From NCBI GenBank assembly GCA_905250075.1, contig CAJNOP010000120.1, positions 186,001 through 250,000 on the forward strand: a DNA stretch of 64,000 bases. Reading direction: 5' to 3'. Source of the stretch: Rotaria sp. Silwood1 (taxonomy: Eukaryota > Rotifera > Eurotatoria > Philodinida > Philodinidae). The translations under genes were made by a program, and so were the position numbers. This document shows positions 31,801-43,786 of this stretch, in pieces (position 1 is the first letter of the stretch; every line of letters starts with the position of its first letter). The notes below the pieces were generated by a model, which saw only the letters and a list, made by a program, of their open reading frames with translations, searched no databases and was not told the origin of the DNA.

Positions 31801-31920
31801 TTTGTCACTCACTTACTTACTGAGTATATATCATGCATCTTGATTTAAATATCGTCTTTTTTTTACAACTTATCTATGGAAAAATAAATAATTATTAATT
31901 TTAATTCAGATCGTCTACAA
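25861..31920. other. 6 kb gene-poor AT-rich region
   Basis: No exon, RNA gene or family match recognised on either strand. Base composition matches other spacers. The only clear structure is an imperfect inverted repeat near 30590-30764. The T-rich stretch at 31380-31410 and the acceptor TTCAG ending at 31909 belong to the start of the ABC gene. Regulatory or unannotated non-coding RNA content cannot be excluded. Confidence 0.6.
30590..30764. repeat. Imperfect inverted repeat with internal GCTCAGCA-type subrepeats
   Basis: The left arm (about 30590-30652) pairs with the right arm (about 30699-30764). The best core is ATGGCGTAGTACTCAGC against the reverse complement of GCTGAGTGCTACGCCAT, 16 of 17. 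Each arm also carries degenerate repeats of a GTGCTnAGCAnGA unit. The ends are blurred and no target duplication is evident, so it is a decayed foldback or satellite fragment. Confidence 0.55.
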
Positions 31921-34900
31921 ATGAGACATAATTCATACGATAAAAATCATCATCAAGTACATCCCGATGATGGAATTATATCAACACAAAATATTCCAAC
32001 AGAGACTATCAAGAATGAAACAACTGAGACAACTACATGTTGGTAGGTGTCAAATAGTTATAATTATTCATTGTATTCATAATTTTGTTGTATTTTAGTT
32101 CTCATTTAAGAGAAATTTTTAAAAAAAAAGATCATGAACATGAAGAAAAAAAAGGACCTGCAGAACTTGTCGGTTTTCTTAGTCTTGTACGTTATTGATT
32201 TTATACTTAAGAGAAAAACTAACATAAGATATATATACATATATATATATAGTTTCGTTTTGCAAATCGAACGGAAGTTTTTTATATGATGATTGGTAGT
32301 ATTGCTGGTAATAATTTTCTATTTAGATTATATATAGTCTATTAAAAATAATTATTTTATTTAGCTCTAGCTCATGGTGCTGCATTTCCTCTCAGTAATT
32401 TCTTAATGAAATCGATAATAATAATTACATTCATATGTTTTTTTAGTGTTACTTATATTCGGAAATTTAACTGATATATTTACTGGTCGAACATTTGATC
32501 TATGTAGTAAAAATTTGACAGAATATGATCAGTTTTGTGAAGAAGGCGTTATGCTTACACCTGAGAATTTTTATAATGAAATTATGTATGATTTTATTTA
32601 CCTGTTACTTTCTTTTTGCAAATTTTCTTTTCGTATATTTTTATCTAATCTAGGAAATGTAATTTGACAGCAGCCAACTTAACACTACCAAATATTGACT
32701 TTTTAGGAAATATCCGTCAACAATCTATATGGCTTACTAGTAAGTTTTTCTCTTATTATAAAAAAAAAACAATGAAAAGTATTCTGTAAAATATGAATAT
32801 TCAAGTTGATATTGTAAATCTTTATATTTTTCATAACTTTTAGTGCTATACTTTCAAGTATGTAACTAGATACTTCACACTATTACACTTAAGTTTTATA
32901 TTTTCACATACACGACTGAGCACCCATAATTATTGACAATTTTTTGCTAACAAAAAAACAAAATAGTTCTATATTATTGTTCAATTTATTATAAAACAGA
33001 ACATTTTAATCAAGTGTGATTACTTTTTTTTTAATGTATCTTTTCCATTAATTTTATAGTTATGGGATGTGCAACAATTGTAGTAGGATATTTTCAAGTT
33101 TCTTTGTGGTCTGTTGCATGTGAACGTCAAACACGTCGTCTTCGTGAAACACTTTTTCGATCAATACTTAATAAAGAAATTGCTTATTTTGATACACATA
33201 AAACTGGTCAACTTAGTACAAGATTAACAGAAGATGTTAGTAAAGTACATGATGGTATAGGTGATAAAGTGGGTTCAGCATTACAATTTATTGCTGCTTT
33301 TTTTGCTGGTCTGATACTTGGGTATGTTTAACGAATTTATTTTCTCAAAATTTTTTTTTCCGATTTAGATTGATTCGAGGATGGAAATTAACATTAGTTA
33401 TACTTTCTGTTAGTCCATTGCTTTTTGGTAGTGCATATATATTCACAAGAGTATGTAGAGCAAAAAAAAAAGAAAACAAACATTTTATTTTAGTGAATAA
33501 ATCTTTTTTTTGCTTTTAATAGATAACAGCAACAATGACATCACAAGAATTGAAAGCATATGCAAAAGCTGGAGCTATTGCTGAAGAAGTGTTCAGTAGT
33601 ATACGAACTGTTTTTGCATACAATGGTGCAACTTATGAATTAAAAAGGTAATAAAATCATCATTAATTAATAAATATTTAAAATATAATGTTGTATTTTT
33701 CATAGATATGAAAAACATCTAAGATCAGCAAAACTAAGTGGTATTCGTAAAGGCGGATTAAATGGAATGTTAATGGGTGGTATTTTTTGTTTGATTTTTT
33801 GCACATATGCTTTGGTATAATTGATTATTGTTTAATATATTAAAATATTTTCTTTTATTTGATAGGGATTTTGGTATGGAGCTAAACTTGTTCGTGATGA
33901 AAACTTTTCAATTGGTGGAATTCTTATTGTAAAATTAATGTTTAATTAAAATTAATTAAAACTTGTTTAGTCTATATTTATTATAGGTCTTTTTTTCAAT
34001 CATTACAGCAGTATTTAGTCTTGGTCAAGCAGCTCCTCATCTTCAATCAGTTGCACAAGCTCGAGGTGCAGCTTTTACATTATGGAATATTATTGATACA
34101 GTAAAAATCATACAATAATTTACTTCAAATAAGGTTATCTCTTATATTTAGCCATCAACAATCACCATAAATCATCCTGATAGTGTGACAAAGAAAAAAT
34201 TGATTGGTGATATAAAATTTACTAATGTTCATTTTTCTTATCCATCTCGATCTGATGTTCCTGTTCTTAGTGAACTTTCATTTACAGCACAAAGTGGTCA
34301 AACAACAGCTCTTGTTGGTTCTTCTGGTTGTGGAAAAGTAAATAATTCAATTTAACATAAAATTCTTAAGAAAAAAAAACAAAAAATGAAAAACTCATTG
34401 ATTTACTTTAGAGTACATGTGTACAATTATTACAAAGATTTTATGATCCAATTGATGGTTCAGTTGAAATTGATGATATGCCAGTTAGTCAATATAATCT
34501 TGGTTGGCTTCGAGGACATATTGGTGTTGTATCACAAGAACCAATTTTATTTCAAACAACAATCAAAGAAAATATTCTTTTTGGAAAAATGAATGCAACA
34601 CAAGATGAAGTTGAACAAGCAGCTAAAATGGCTAATGCACATGATTTTATAATGGAATTACCAGATAAATATGGTACACTTGTTGGTGAACGTGGTGCAC
34701 AATTAAGTGGAGTATGATATTGTAGTTTTTTTAAGAATTTAGTTTGTTTAATCTATTTATGTTTTTTTTGTTGTTGTCTAGGGTCAAAAACAACGAATAG
34801 GTATGATGATTAGTGAATAAAAGATGAGTCCTTTTGTTTTTTGTTCATTTTAAATAATATTTAATAGCTATTGCTCGTGCACTTATTCGTAATCCTCGTA

Positions 34901-37900
34901 TTCTTTTACTTGATGAAGCAACAGTAAGAAGCAAATGAAATAATGAATTTGATTGTTTATAAGATTTGATGTTATCATATTTTTATTATAGAGTGCTCTT
35001 GATAGAGAAAGTGAAAGTGTTGTACAAGATGCTCTTGATCGTGCATCGAAAGGACGTACAACAATTGTAATTGCACATCGTTTATCAACTATTGTAAATG
35101 CATCAAAAATAGTAGTTCTTGATAAAGGATCAGTAATTGAAGAAGGTAAATGTATTAAATAAATGAAATAAGTATTTTAATAACATGATTCTTTAAGGAA
35201 ATCATAAAACATTAATGGATGAAAGAGGTGTTTATTATGGTCTTGTTGAAGCACAAAATTTACATGTGGATGAGAAGGATGGAAAAATAGATGAAGATGA
35301 TGACACACCAGGTATGGAAAAAATTTTCTCTTAATAAAAACAAGAGAAATAAAAAAAAGAAACGATGCATTATCGGATTCAAAAGAAAACCTATCGAATC
35401 TACCGCATCAAAATTAAACTATTACATTATCTATACTCCGCATTCCCGAATTTCCCCCCAAGACTATATTGAAACAAGAATAAATCAAACTCAAAAAGAA
35501 GTTTCTTTTCATTTAGCAATTTATACTTATGATCGAAAAAGAACGATGAGTGATCATCTTCGACGTGGAACCGATACATCAGCTGAAAAAATCGAAATGA
35601 CCGACAAAACCAATCAAATAGATACAACAACAGAGGTAAATTTATCTTATTCATTCTTATAAAATAACAAAGTTAATACATAATCATTTGCCTACTACAG
35701 TAAAAGATATTAGTAAGTGAAAAGAAAAAGAAAATATGTAAGATATTCGAGTATAATAATTGTTTGTTGACACAAACACAAATATATTTAATATCTTTTT
35801 CTTTTTCAAGACCACAATATTTCTTAAACAGAATGAACAGTCTTTAAATCATGTAATAAATTCTAATTCATTTTTTGTTGTTGCACAGTCACATTTGCAC
35901 ATATTTGTTATCATTCCATCGACACTGCTATTAATTAAAGAAAAAGAATATATTTTTATTTAGTATACTGGACCTTCTCCATTTTTTACAATGCTTAAAA
36001 TGAATCGACCAGAATTAACCATTATTATATTTGCTTGTCTTTCATGTCTCTGCAATGGAGGTATGATAATGAATTTTTTTTTTTGTTTATTTTTATAATT
36101 GAATTTATTTTTAAGGTATTCAACCAGCATTTGGTGTTATATTAAGTAAAGTTATTGCAGTAAGTTATTTTATTATACTTTAAAAATTCCAGATGTTTCT
36201 TTCTTTTTTTTTTGACTCTTTCATTAAGGTTTTTCAAATGTGTGATAAAAATGTTCAAGAACGTCGAATATTAATGTATGTTTTACTCTTTATGGGTCTC
36301 GGTTTTCTAATGCTTTTTACTATGTTTTTTCAAGTAAATATATTGTTAGAAAAAAAAAAGAAAATTTTGTTAATTTAAACGTAGAATTAATTGTACAAAA
36401 AATTATATTTGAGTAATTTTCATTAAGAGTTTTCTCTTTGCCATATCGGGTGAAAATTTAACACAACGTTTACGTGCAAAAATCTTTCAAACATTATTAA
36501 AACAAGATATTACTTATTTTGATCAACCAGAAAATAATACAGGTGCTTTATGTACACGTCTTGCAACAGAAGCATCTGATGTTCAAGGAGTAAAGATTTT
36601 CTTTTTTTCGTATTGAAAAAAAGAAAATTTCTCTTTTTTTGTATTTTCTTAGGCAACTGGTATTCGAATTGGAACAATGTTACAAAATATAGCAAATCTT
36701 GGTGTTGGAATAATTTTAGCATTTATTTATGGTTGGTCATTAACATTACTTATGTTAGCTTTTGTACCATTTATGATTGTTGCTGGATTTTTACAAATGT
36801 ATTTAATGACTGGATTTGCAAATAAAGTTTGTTTAAAAAAAGAAAAAATTTGAAATAAAAATATTCTATTTGTTTATGTTATAGGATAAAAAAGCTTTAG
36901 AAGATGCAGGAAAGGTTAGTAATTAAAAGAACAAAAAAAAAACAAAAAACTAAGAATTGAAATAATCTATAATACGAAAATCTTGATAGAAAAAAAAATA
37001 TTCGCTTATTTTTCGATTATTAAAAACAATTGATTAGAATCAAATGTAATTAGTTAGAATTAAAATTTTTTTCTAATTTCTAATCGGATAAAATTGAATA
37101 ATTATTAGTATTTTTTGTAAAAAGAAAAAATTCATAACTGTATATTTACAAAATGAGCTATTAGAATAAGGGAAATCTTATCTAAGTGTTTTTTCTATAA
37201 AAAAAACTGCTCTTACAAATTACAATATATATTCAGAAAGATTCTAACTGACTACGTATAGCTCTAAATCAACGCTTTCTTTTTGAAGCTATGAAATTAA
37301 GTGAAAATTTTGTGACAAGATTTTTGTAGCATGAATTAAGAATTTTCTATGATAGATTGCTGTTGAAGCCATATCAAATATACGAACAGTTGCACAATTA
37401 ACAAAAGAAAAACATTTTGGTGATGAATATTGTAAATTACTTGAATTTCCTTTTAGGTATGTGTCAAGAAAGAAAAAGAAAAATTTAAAAAAAAAATATT
37501 CTTATTTTTATTTATTATAGAAATAGTTTAAAACGTGCACATATATATGGCATTTTATTCAGTATTAGTGATTCGGTATGATTTCGTTTTTTTTTTCTTT
37601 TTTTTTTATTAATATAACTTTCATAATTTTGATTTCATTATTTAAAGATTATGTTTTTTGCACAAGCAGCTTTATTTACTTTTGGTGCTTGGAGAGTGGA
37701 ACAAGGAGCAATGACGTAAGTTATTATTTATTATTTTTTTAAAAATATATTAAATCAAATTTTTATTTTCTAGCTTTGAAAATATTATGCTGTAAATCTA
37801 TAAAATTTATTCATAAAGATATAAATACATTATTTATATTTAATTTAGTGTAATGAATTGTATACTTTTCGGTGCAATGGCTGTAAGTCAATTCATAAAA

Positions 37901-40189
37901 AATGAATATATTTAAATCTTATTGTTTTATTTATTTTTTTGTTTCATAAAGGTTGGTCAAACTGCATCAATGTCACCGGATTATTCAAAAGCAATCGTAT
38001 GTTTGAATTTAATTAATAATAATAAAAAAACAACTTGTGTTGATGATTTAGGCATCATCAAAAAAAATTTTGATTCTATTTAATCGTAGACCAACAATTA
38101 ACAATTCTTCGACTGTTGGAAAAGAACTAGTACAATAATAATATTAAAATATATTTGATTTTCTTGTATTCTTTTTACTTTTTTTTTAATAGAAAAATTT
38201 TAATGGTCAAATTGATTTAAATAATTTGGATTTTCATTATCCAAATCGACAAGAAGTACAAGTTTTAAAAAAATTCAATTTAAAAATTGCACCTTGTATG
38301 AAAGAATCGGTTATTTTTTTTCCTGTAGGAAAATATATATCTAAATTTTGTTTAATTTAGATGAACAAGTTGCTCTTGTTGGTTCATCTGGTTGTGGAAA
38401 AAGTACAATTATTCAATTACTTGAACATTTTTATGATCCAACAGGTGGACAAATAGTAAGTTTTAAAAATATTAACAAAATAATTTTTTTATTTTTCAAA
38501 ATAAATATTTAATGAAATGAGCGGAATTACTTTGACAATATCTGTTTACAGAAAAAGAAAAAGAATTATTTAAACCTTTGTTTACGAAATTTTTCCAAAA
38601 ATGATAAAAAATATGAATTGGTTCATAGAAATCTGGAATTGTGTATATGTATATTCATGAAAAATAGCGGATTGTGTTAAACTGCAGTCAATACTATAAA
38701 ATTCAGCGTAGTGTCACATATCCAAAATTTTGGAGATGCGCCAACATCTCTCACAGGAGATGCCGCATCTCTCGCGGGAGACGCGGTCATTTTCCACTGG
38801 AGATGTATCATCTCATTTAGAGATGCACATCCCCCCACACCCACACTCACATCTCTCGCAGTAAATGCCGCATCTCCCGCGCTAGACGTGGATGCATCTC
38901 CAAAATTTTGGATATGTGACACTGCTGAAAATTCAGTACTTACAGAGTAGAGTTGTCCAAAACCTTTAGAAATCTTTCGTGTAACTCTCCATGAATAATA
39001 ACTCTGTGTTTTCTTATCATAATATAAATCTAATAAAATTGAGTGTCTGATCTTCTATAAAATTAGAACTTCAACAATAATCACACTTTTCTCGAGCAAT
39101 AATGATTGTAGGATTCTAATATCTGTTTGATTACATAGTGGTTTGAATGATTTTTGGGTAACTAAATAACTTCTGTGGATTCTCATAGATTTTTAAATTC
39201 ACATTCCTTTTTTTTTCTTCACTAGATATACATGTAGACTAATATCATATAATGTTCTTGCTATACTAAAAGCAAAAGCAAAAGAGAGAATACTCTATGG
39301 TCAAACAAAAAGACAACATAGTCAAAGTAATAATCTACATGAAAGGTTAGTCCCTCAATATACGAATCTCATAATAGAAGGATTAAATAGTTTTGTAAAT
39401 GAATATTATTGAGACATTCATTCTTAATATCACAGTTAACTACATTCGTCTATTTAAGTACTTCTAGAATTGTTATTCTAAATATTAATTATAAAACAAA
39501 ACAAAAATATATTTTAGTTAATTAATGAAAATGAATTATCAACTTTAAATCTTCAATGGTGGAGAAGTCAAATTGGTTTTGTTAGTCAAGAACCAATTTT
39601 ATTTGATGCAACAATTAAAGAAAATATTGCTTATGGTGATACATCAAGAGAAGTACCTTTCGATGAAATTCAAGAAGCAGCGAAAAATGCTAATATTCAT
39701 GATTTTATTATAAGTTTACCACAACAATATGAAACAAATGTTGGTTCAAAAGGGACACAATTATCAGGTGGTCAAAAACAACGGATTGGTAAAAAAAAAC
39801 AAAATCAAACTTTTTTACAAAAATAAAATTTGTATTTTATGTTTGTTTTAGCGATTGCTCGAGCACTTATACGTAATCCAAAAGTATTATTACTTGATGA
39901 AGCAACAGTAAGTAATCACTACATATTCATATATATATATACATCTCGCTTGATTTCTAATTTGATTTAGAGTGCACTTGATACAGAAAATGAACGTATA
40001 GTACAAGAAGCACTTGATCAAGTATCGAAAGGTCGTACAACTATTGTTATAGCTCATCGTTTATCAACAATACAAAATTCTGATCGTATTTGTGTTCTTC
40101 GTCGTGGTAATATAGTTGAATCTGGCAAACATGATGAATTATTAACTCGCAAAGGATATTATTATCGTTTAGCACAAACACGTCATTGA
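31921..40189 (+). CDS. ABCB1: ABCB/P-glycoprotein-type full ABC transporter, copy 1
   Basis: ATP-driven exporter of hydrophobic compounds at the plasma membrane. 36 exons by eye encode 1319 aa (human ABCB1 1280), arranged TMD1-NBD1-TMD2-NBD2. Exons 1-18: 31921-32042, 32099-32186, 32253-32307, 32365-32394, 32447-32585, 32654-32739, 33060-33321, 33369-33450, 33523-33647, 33706-33814, 33866-33928, 33987-34100, 34152-34337, 34412-34711, 34782-34800, 34868-34923, 34992-35145, 35198-35311. Linker exon 35517-35635. TMD2/NBD2 exons run from 35964 to 40189, with the last three at 39519-39788, 39852-39907 and 39971-40189. Both Walker A motifs (GSSGCGKST), signatures (LSGGQKQRI), Walker B (LLLDEATSALD) and H-loops (IAHRLST) are intact, so both sites should hydrolyse ATP. 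A TTCAG acceptor lies 11 nt before the ATG. Intron 33 (1063 nt) holds a MITE. Paralogue begins 3.6 kb downstream. Confidence 0.93.
33523..40189 (+). repeat. Duplicated ABCB core, upstream unit
   Basis: From exon 9 onward this copy is nearly identical in exons and most introns to 46299-52960, offset about 12,765. An interruption of lower identity covers intron 11 and exons 12-13 (about 33929-34210). From about 34340 to 39600 I see only a handful of substitutions or small length changes. Upstream exons 1-8 are clearly diverged, and identity ends just after the stop. Confidence 0.9.
38710..38923. mobile_element. MITE with 30-bp perfect inverted ends, in ABCB copy 1 intron 33
   Basis: 214-bp element bounded by perfect 30-nt inverted repeats starting AGTGTCACATATCC. 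The interior is unusually GC-rich for this genome, with repeated GGAGATGC / GCATCTC modules and a C/A-rich patch. Imperfect inverted similarity extends outward through TTCAGC on both sides, so the true ends may lie near 38695 and 38938. No coding capacity: the open frames on both strands beginning [10 protein letters not shown] simply read the terminal repeats. Confidence 0.85.
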
Positions 40190-43100
40190 CATTGGATTCA
40201 TAAATAAAAAAAAAAGACATTTCTATAATCAAAAATTTTAGCTTGCTTTTATTTTTATCTGTAACAGTTATGAATAAACAAAAAAATAATGAATCGGATT
40301 TTTATGAAAACAAGAAAAGAATATGCATAGAGCACATGGAAAAATGATGAGAAAAGTAATTTTTTCGTTAATCGTACTTCTGTCTTTGACAAGTTTGAAT
40401 ATTCTGATCAACTCTCTGGAAGAAATTAACAGAAATATATAAAAAATTGTAGATATTTTTTAAATTCGAATCTCACTTATTAGCAACATTCTTATGTTGT
40501 CTTTTGCATACATGACACTATTCAACTTTAACGCACTGTATAATGAAATTTTTTCAGCATACACGAATAAAGAACAAAATACTTCTACGACCGTAGTCTG
40601 TTAGATAAAAAATATTATTAACAATAAGATAAGTATTTTATTCTTTACATATATGCATCAGACGAGAAGTTGAAAATTAATAAAAGAATGTAGACAATTT
40701 TTCAACTAAACCACTGTATATTATAATTTTTAGAAGAACTATGATTATAAATATATCACAAAGAATGAGAAATCTATTGTTATTTAAAAAAATTAAATTT
40801 GTTCCAAATTCTGTATAGAAATGAAAACGATAGTCCTTATGCACTACACATGATGTGGTTTAAAGAAAAATGGACAAAATAAAAAAAACAGTAAGGTTTT
40901 CATTGTATATATAAATAATTTAGGAAACAACATATATGATCAGTATAATAGATTAAACGATCACTACTATAATAATCAGTAAATAATAATAAAATGATCA
41001 GTTTATTAGATATAAGTAACAGTGAAATATAAAATTTATTTCAGTAATAAATACTAATTTGAATAGTATAATATAGAGATTTGATTAGTAAGACAAAAAA
41101 AAAACGTTGAACTGTGTTACGTACAATACTATGAGAAAAAGAAATTTGAATAAATAAGAAAAAAAACCGAAAGAACATTTAATAGAATCCTAAGAACAAT
41201 TGAGAAAAGAGGAAAGGGAAAATGAAATTATCGTACTAGCAAAATAGATTTAACTTTGACTGATCTACTTCTTTGTTTTTCATATTCTATTTCTTCATAA
41301 TTAATTTTGACGCAAATTTAAATACACTTATATATAATTAGATAATTAACATATTTCAATATCTTCGATTATTTCTTTTGCAATATTTATTTCATCTATT
41401 TAAATAATACTATAACACATGGAAATTTCTATAAACATCTTTATATTTTATTTATTGTGATTTAGTTATATTTACAGACTTATTTAATTAACAACTGATC
41501 ATTGAAATTATTTGCTGATCAATCATCCGGTTTCTTGATCAATCATTTGATTTACTGCTTTTATTATATTCTAGCATACTGATCGCTTAAATTTTACCTG
41601 ATAATTTTTATTTCATTGGATTGATATAAAAAATAATTAAGTCTCGATGAAACGATATTTCCACTTGTAGTACACTGACTGTTATTACGGACATACCTAA
41701 TCAAACTACGAGTTGAAGTATTCAGTTTTGTAATCGACATTGACTATTAAAACATTAGATCTGAAATTTTCTAAACTATGATGCAAATTTACTTTTGATG
41801 ATGATGAAATTTAGTACGAAAAAATAGATACATGAAAAGTCTATATTCAGTTATAATGATAATATTTTCATCATTGAATGCTTGATATGATATAAAAAGG
41901 ATTGATAATTCGACACTATACAACATTATAGTAATTATAAATGCAAAGTCTATGTACTTTTAAAATAATATTAAGATATCGTTGTCTTCCTTTTTTTTCT
42001 CATCCATAATAATCTAACTATATAAGGAAGAACATGATGAGTTATGAGTTTATTTTTATATGCTGAAAACAACCATAAAAAGTAAGACTAGAGTATGAAT
42101 CACAAGTTTTTTTTTTTTTTGAAAATAACAGTTCACTCACTGACATAAAGCATGCCAAGAGAGACATGTACTGTTTTCTTAGGATCTCATCAAATCCCTA
42201 TGTTTGATTGAAATACAAAAATTAACAATAAAACAATATTGAAAATTTACCAAAATAAATGTTTAACTATTGTATGCAATATATTTTTAGTTTGAATTAG
42301 ATTTTTGCCTTCGGATTGATTTAACTTGAATATTGAAAATAATTATAGTAGCTGATAATGCAAATCTAGAATTACGTTATGCTAATTTTTTTTTTGTATT
42401 AATAAACATTGATATTCCAATTATTCTCTACCAGTAGTAGACTTTATTTGTTATGAATTTTAAACAAAAATAACAACAAGAAGAAAACGAGCAATGGACT
42501 AGTAATGATAAATTTCTCTCAGAAAAAAAACAAACAAACAACAGTGTAGATATATGACTAGAAAAAAACGAGGAGAAAAGAAAAGGAAAAATAAAAAATG
42601 TAAAGATCGCCATCTGTAGCATTTACAAAAGAACGATCCTTCGTCTTTTTTTTTTCTACTCGTTTTTTCTAGTCATGTTTATAGATTGTTGTTTGTTAAT
42701 TTTGTGAACAAGACTTAAGATTATTATAAGAGTAATTACTAGTTCATTGTTGTTTTTCTTCTTATTAGTATTTTTTCTTTTTTGTAAAAGTTTAGGATTT
42801 CCTTTGAATCATAATAAAAGAAAGTGACCTATTATCTTAAATATTTAAACCTATGTAGAATACAGATATTATTCGATGATTCATACATGACTACACTGTA
42901 CCAATAAAATCATTGAACTAAAGTAACTGAGGATAACACGAATAAAAGAATCTGAATCATACATAAAACATTGTTTTCTATATTCTTGTACCCAATTATA
43001 TATTAAGAATAAAGAAAACAAATAAATTTATAACAATTGTAACTCTCGAAACATAATTCGTTCTTTTAAATAAAGATGAAAAATAAGTATTAGTGAAAAT

Positions 43101-43786
43101 AGAATTAAAATAAAGAGAATGTAGTTGCGTCTACATACGTTTGATATTGTTATAAGTAAACATTGTATTATTAATTTTCAATTAGTATTCAATTCAAATA
43201 TTTTCTTTTCTCATCTATCTATTATTTGTTTTTCTTTCATTGTATTGAATTAACTAACAAATAAATAATTACAAATAGAATAAAAATATGATCAAGTTAA
43301 TCTTTTCATAAATGTAGTCAATACATTCTTCATAATTCCAATAAAATTCTTAATTCATATTTAAGATGATTTCGATCAATGTTTGATGAAAAGAACATCG
43401 ATTAAATTTATATGTTCTATTGATAATATTAAACTGTTTTTCTTCATTTCTATCTGTTCTTACATTACATCATTCATTTTTCTTCACTATATAGTAGAAT
43501 CAGGGGCCTATAGAACATGTGATTTTTTACAATTAATTTTCATTTTATCTTTATTGCAATTTATCGATACGTTTACACTTTACCTCTCCAAAGCATCTGA
43601 TTGCGATCAACTTTCTTACTCTCATTCTCTTGCTCGTTCTGTCACTAATCAAATGGCTTGACCCGTTAAAGTGTACAAGGGCCATGAGTTTTCTTATCAA
43701 ATGATGTTCTAAAAAAACATTAAAAAAATACATGTTAATAATTGGAAAATATTTATTCAATTGTATATTTTTAGTTCGATTTAATA
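40190..43786. other. Spacer between the two ABCB copies
   Basis: 3.6 kb, AT-rich, with no recognised gene or RNA. It shows no large-scale similarity to the region upstream of copy 1. A frame at 43383-43661 has hydrophobic stretches but no family resemblance and no splice support. The end (TTTTAG at 43774) is the acceptor before copy 2. Confidence 0.6.

Noticed and set aside
35291-35516. Open frame across the ABCB linker region read as a separate small gene (also at 48056)
   Set aside because: It is out of frame with exon 18 and only its last part (from 35517) is a genuine linker exon; the rest is intron.
38677-38950. Two opposite-strand frames both beginning [10 protein letters not shown] (also at 51442-51715)
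   Set aside because: Both simply translate the perfect terminal inverted repeats of the MITE; no independent evidence for coding.
43383-43661. 92-codon hydrophobic frame upstream of ABCB copy 2
   Set aside because: AT-rich chance frame, no family resemblance, no splice or start context.
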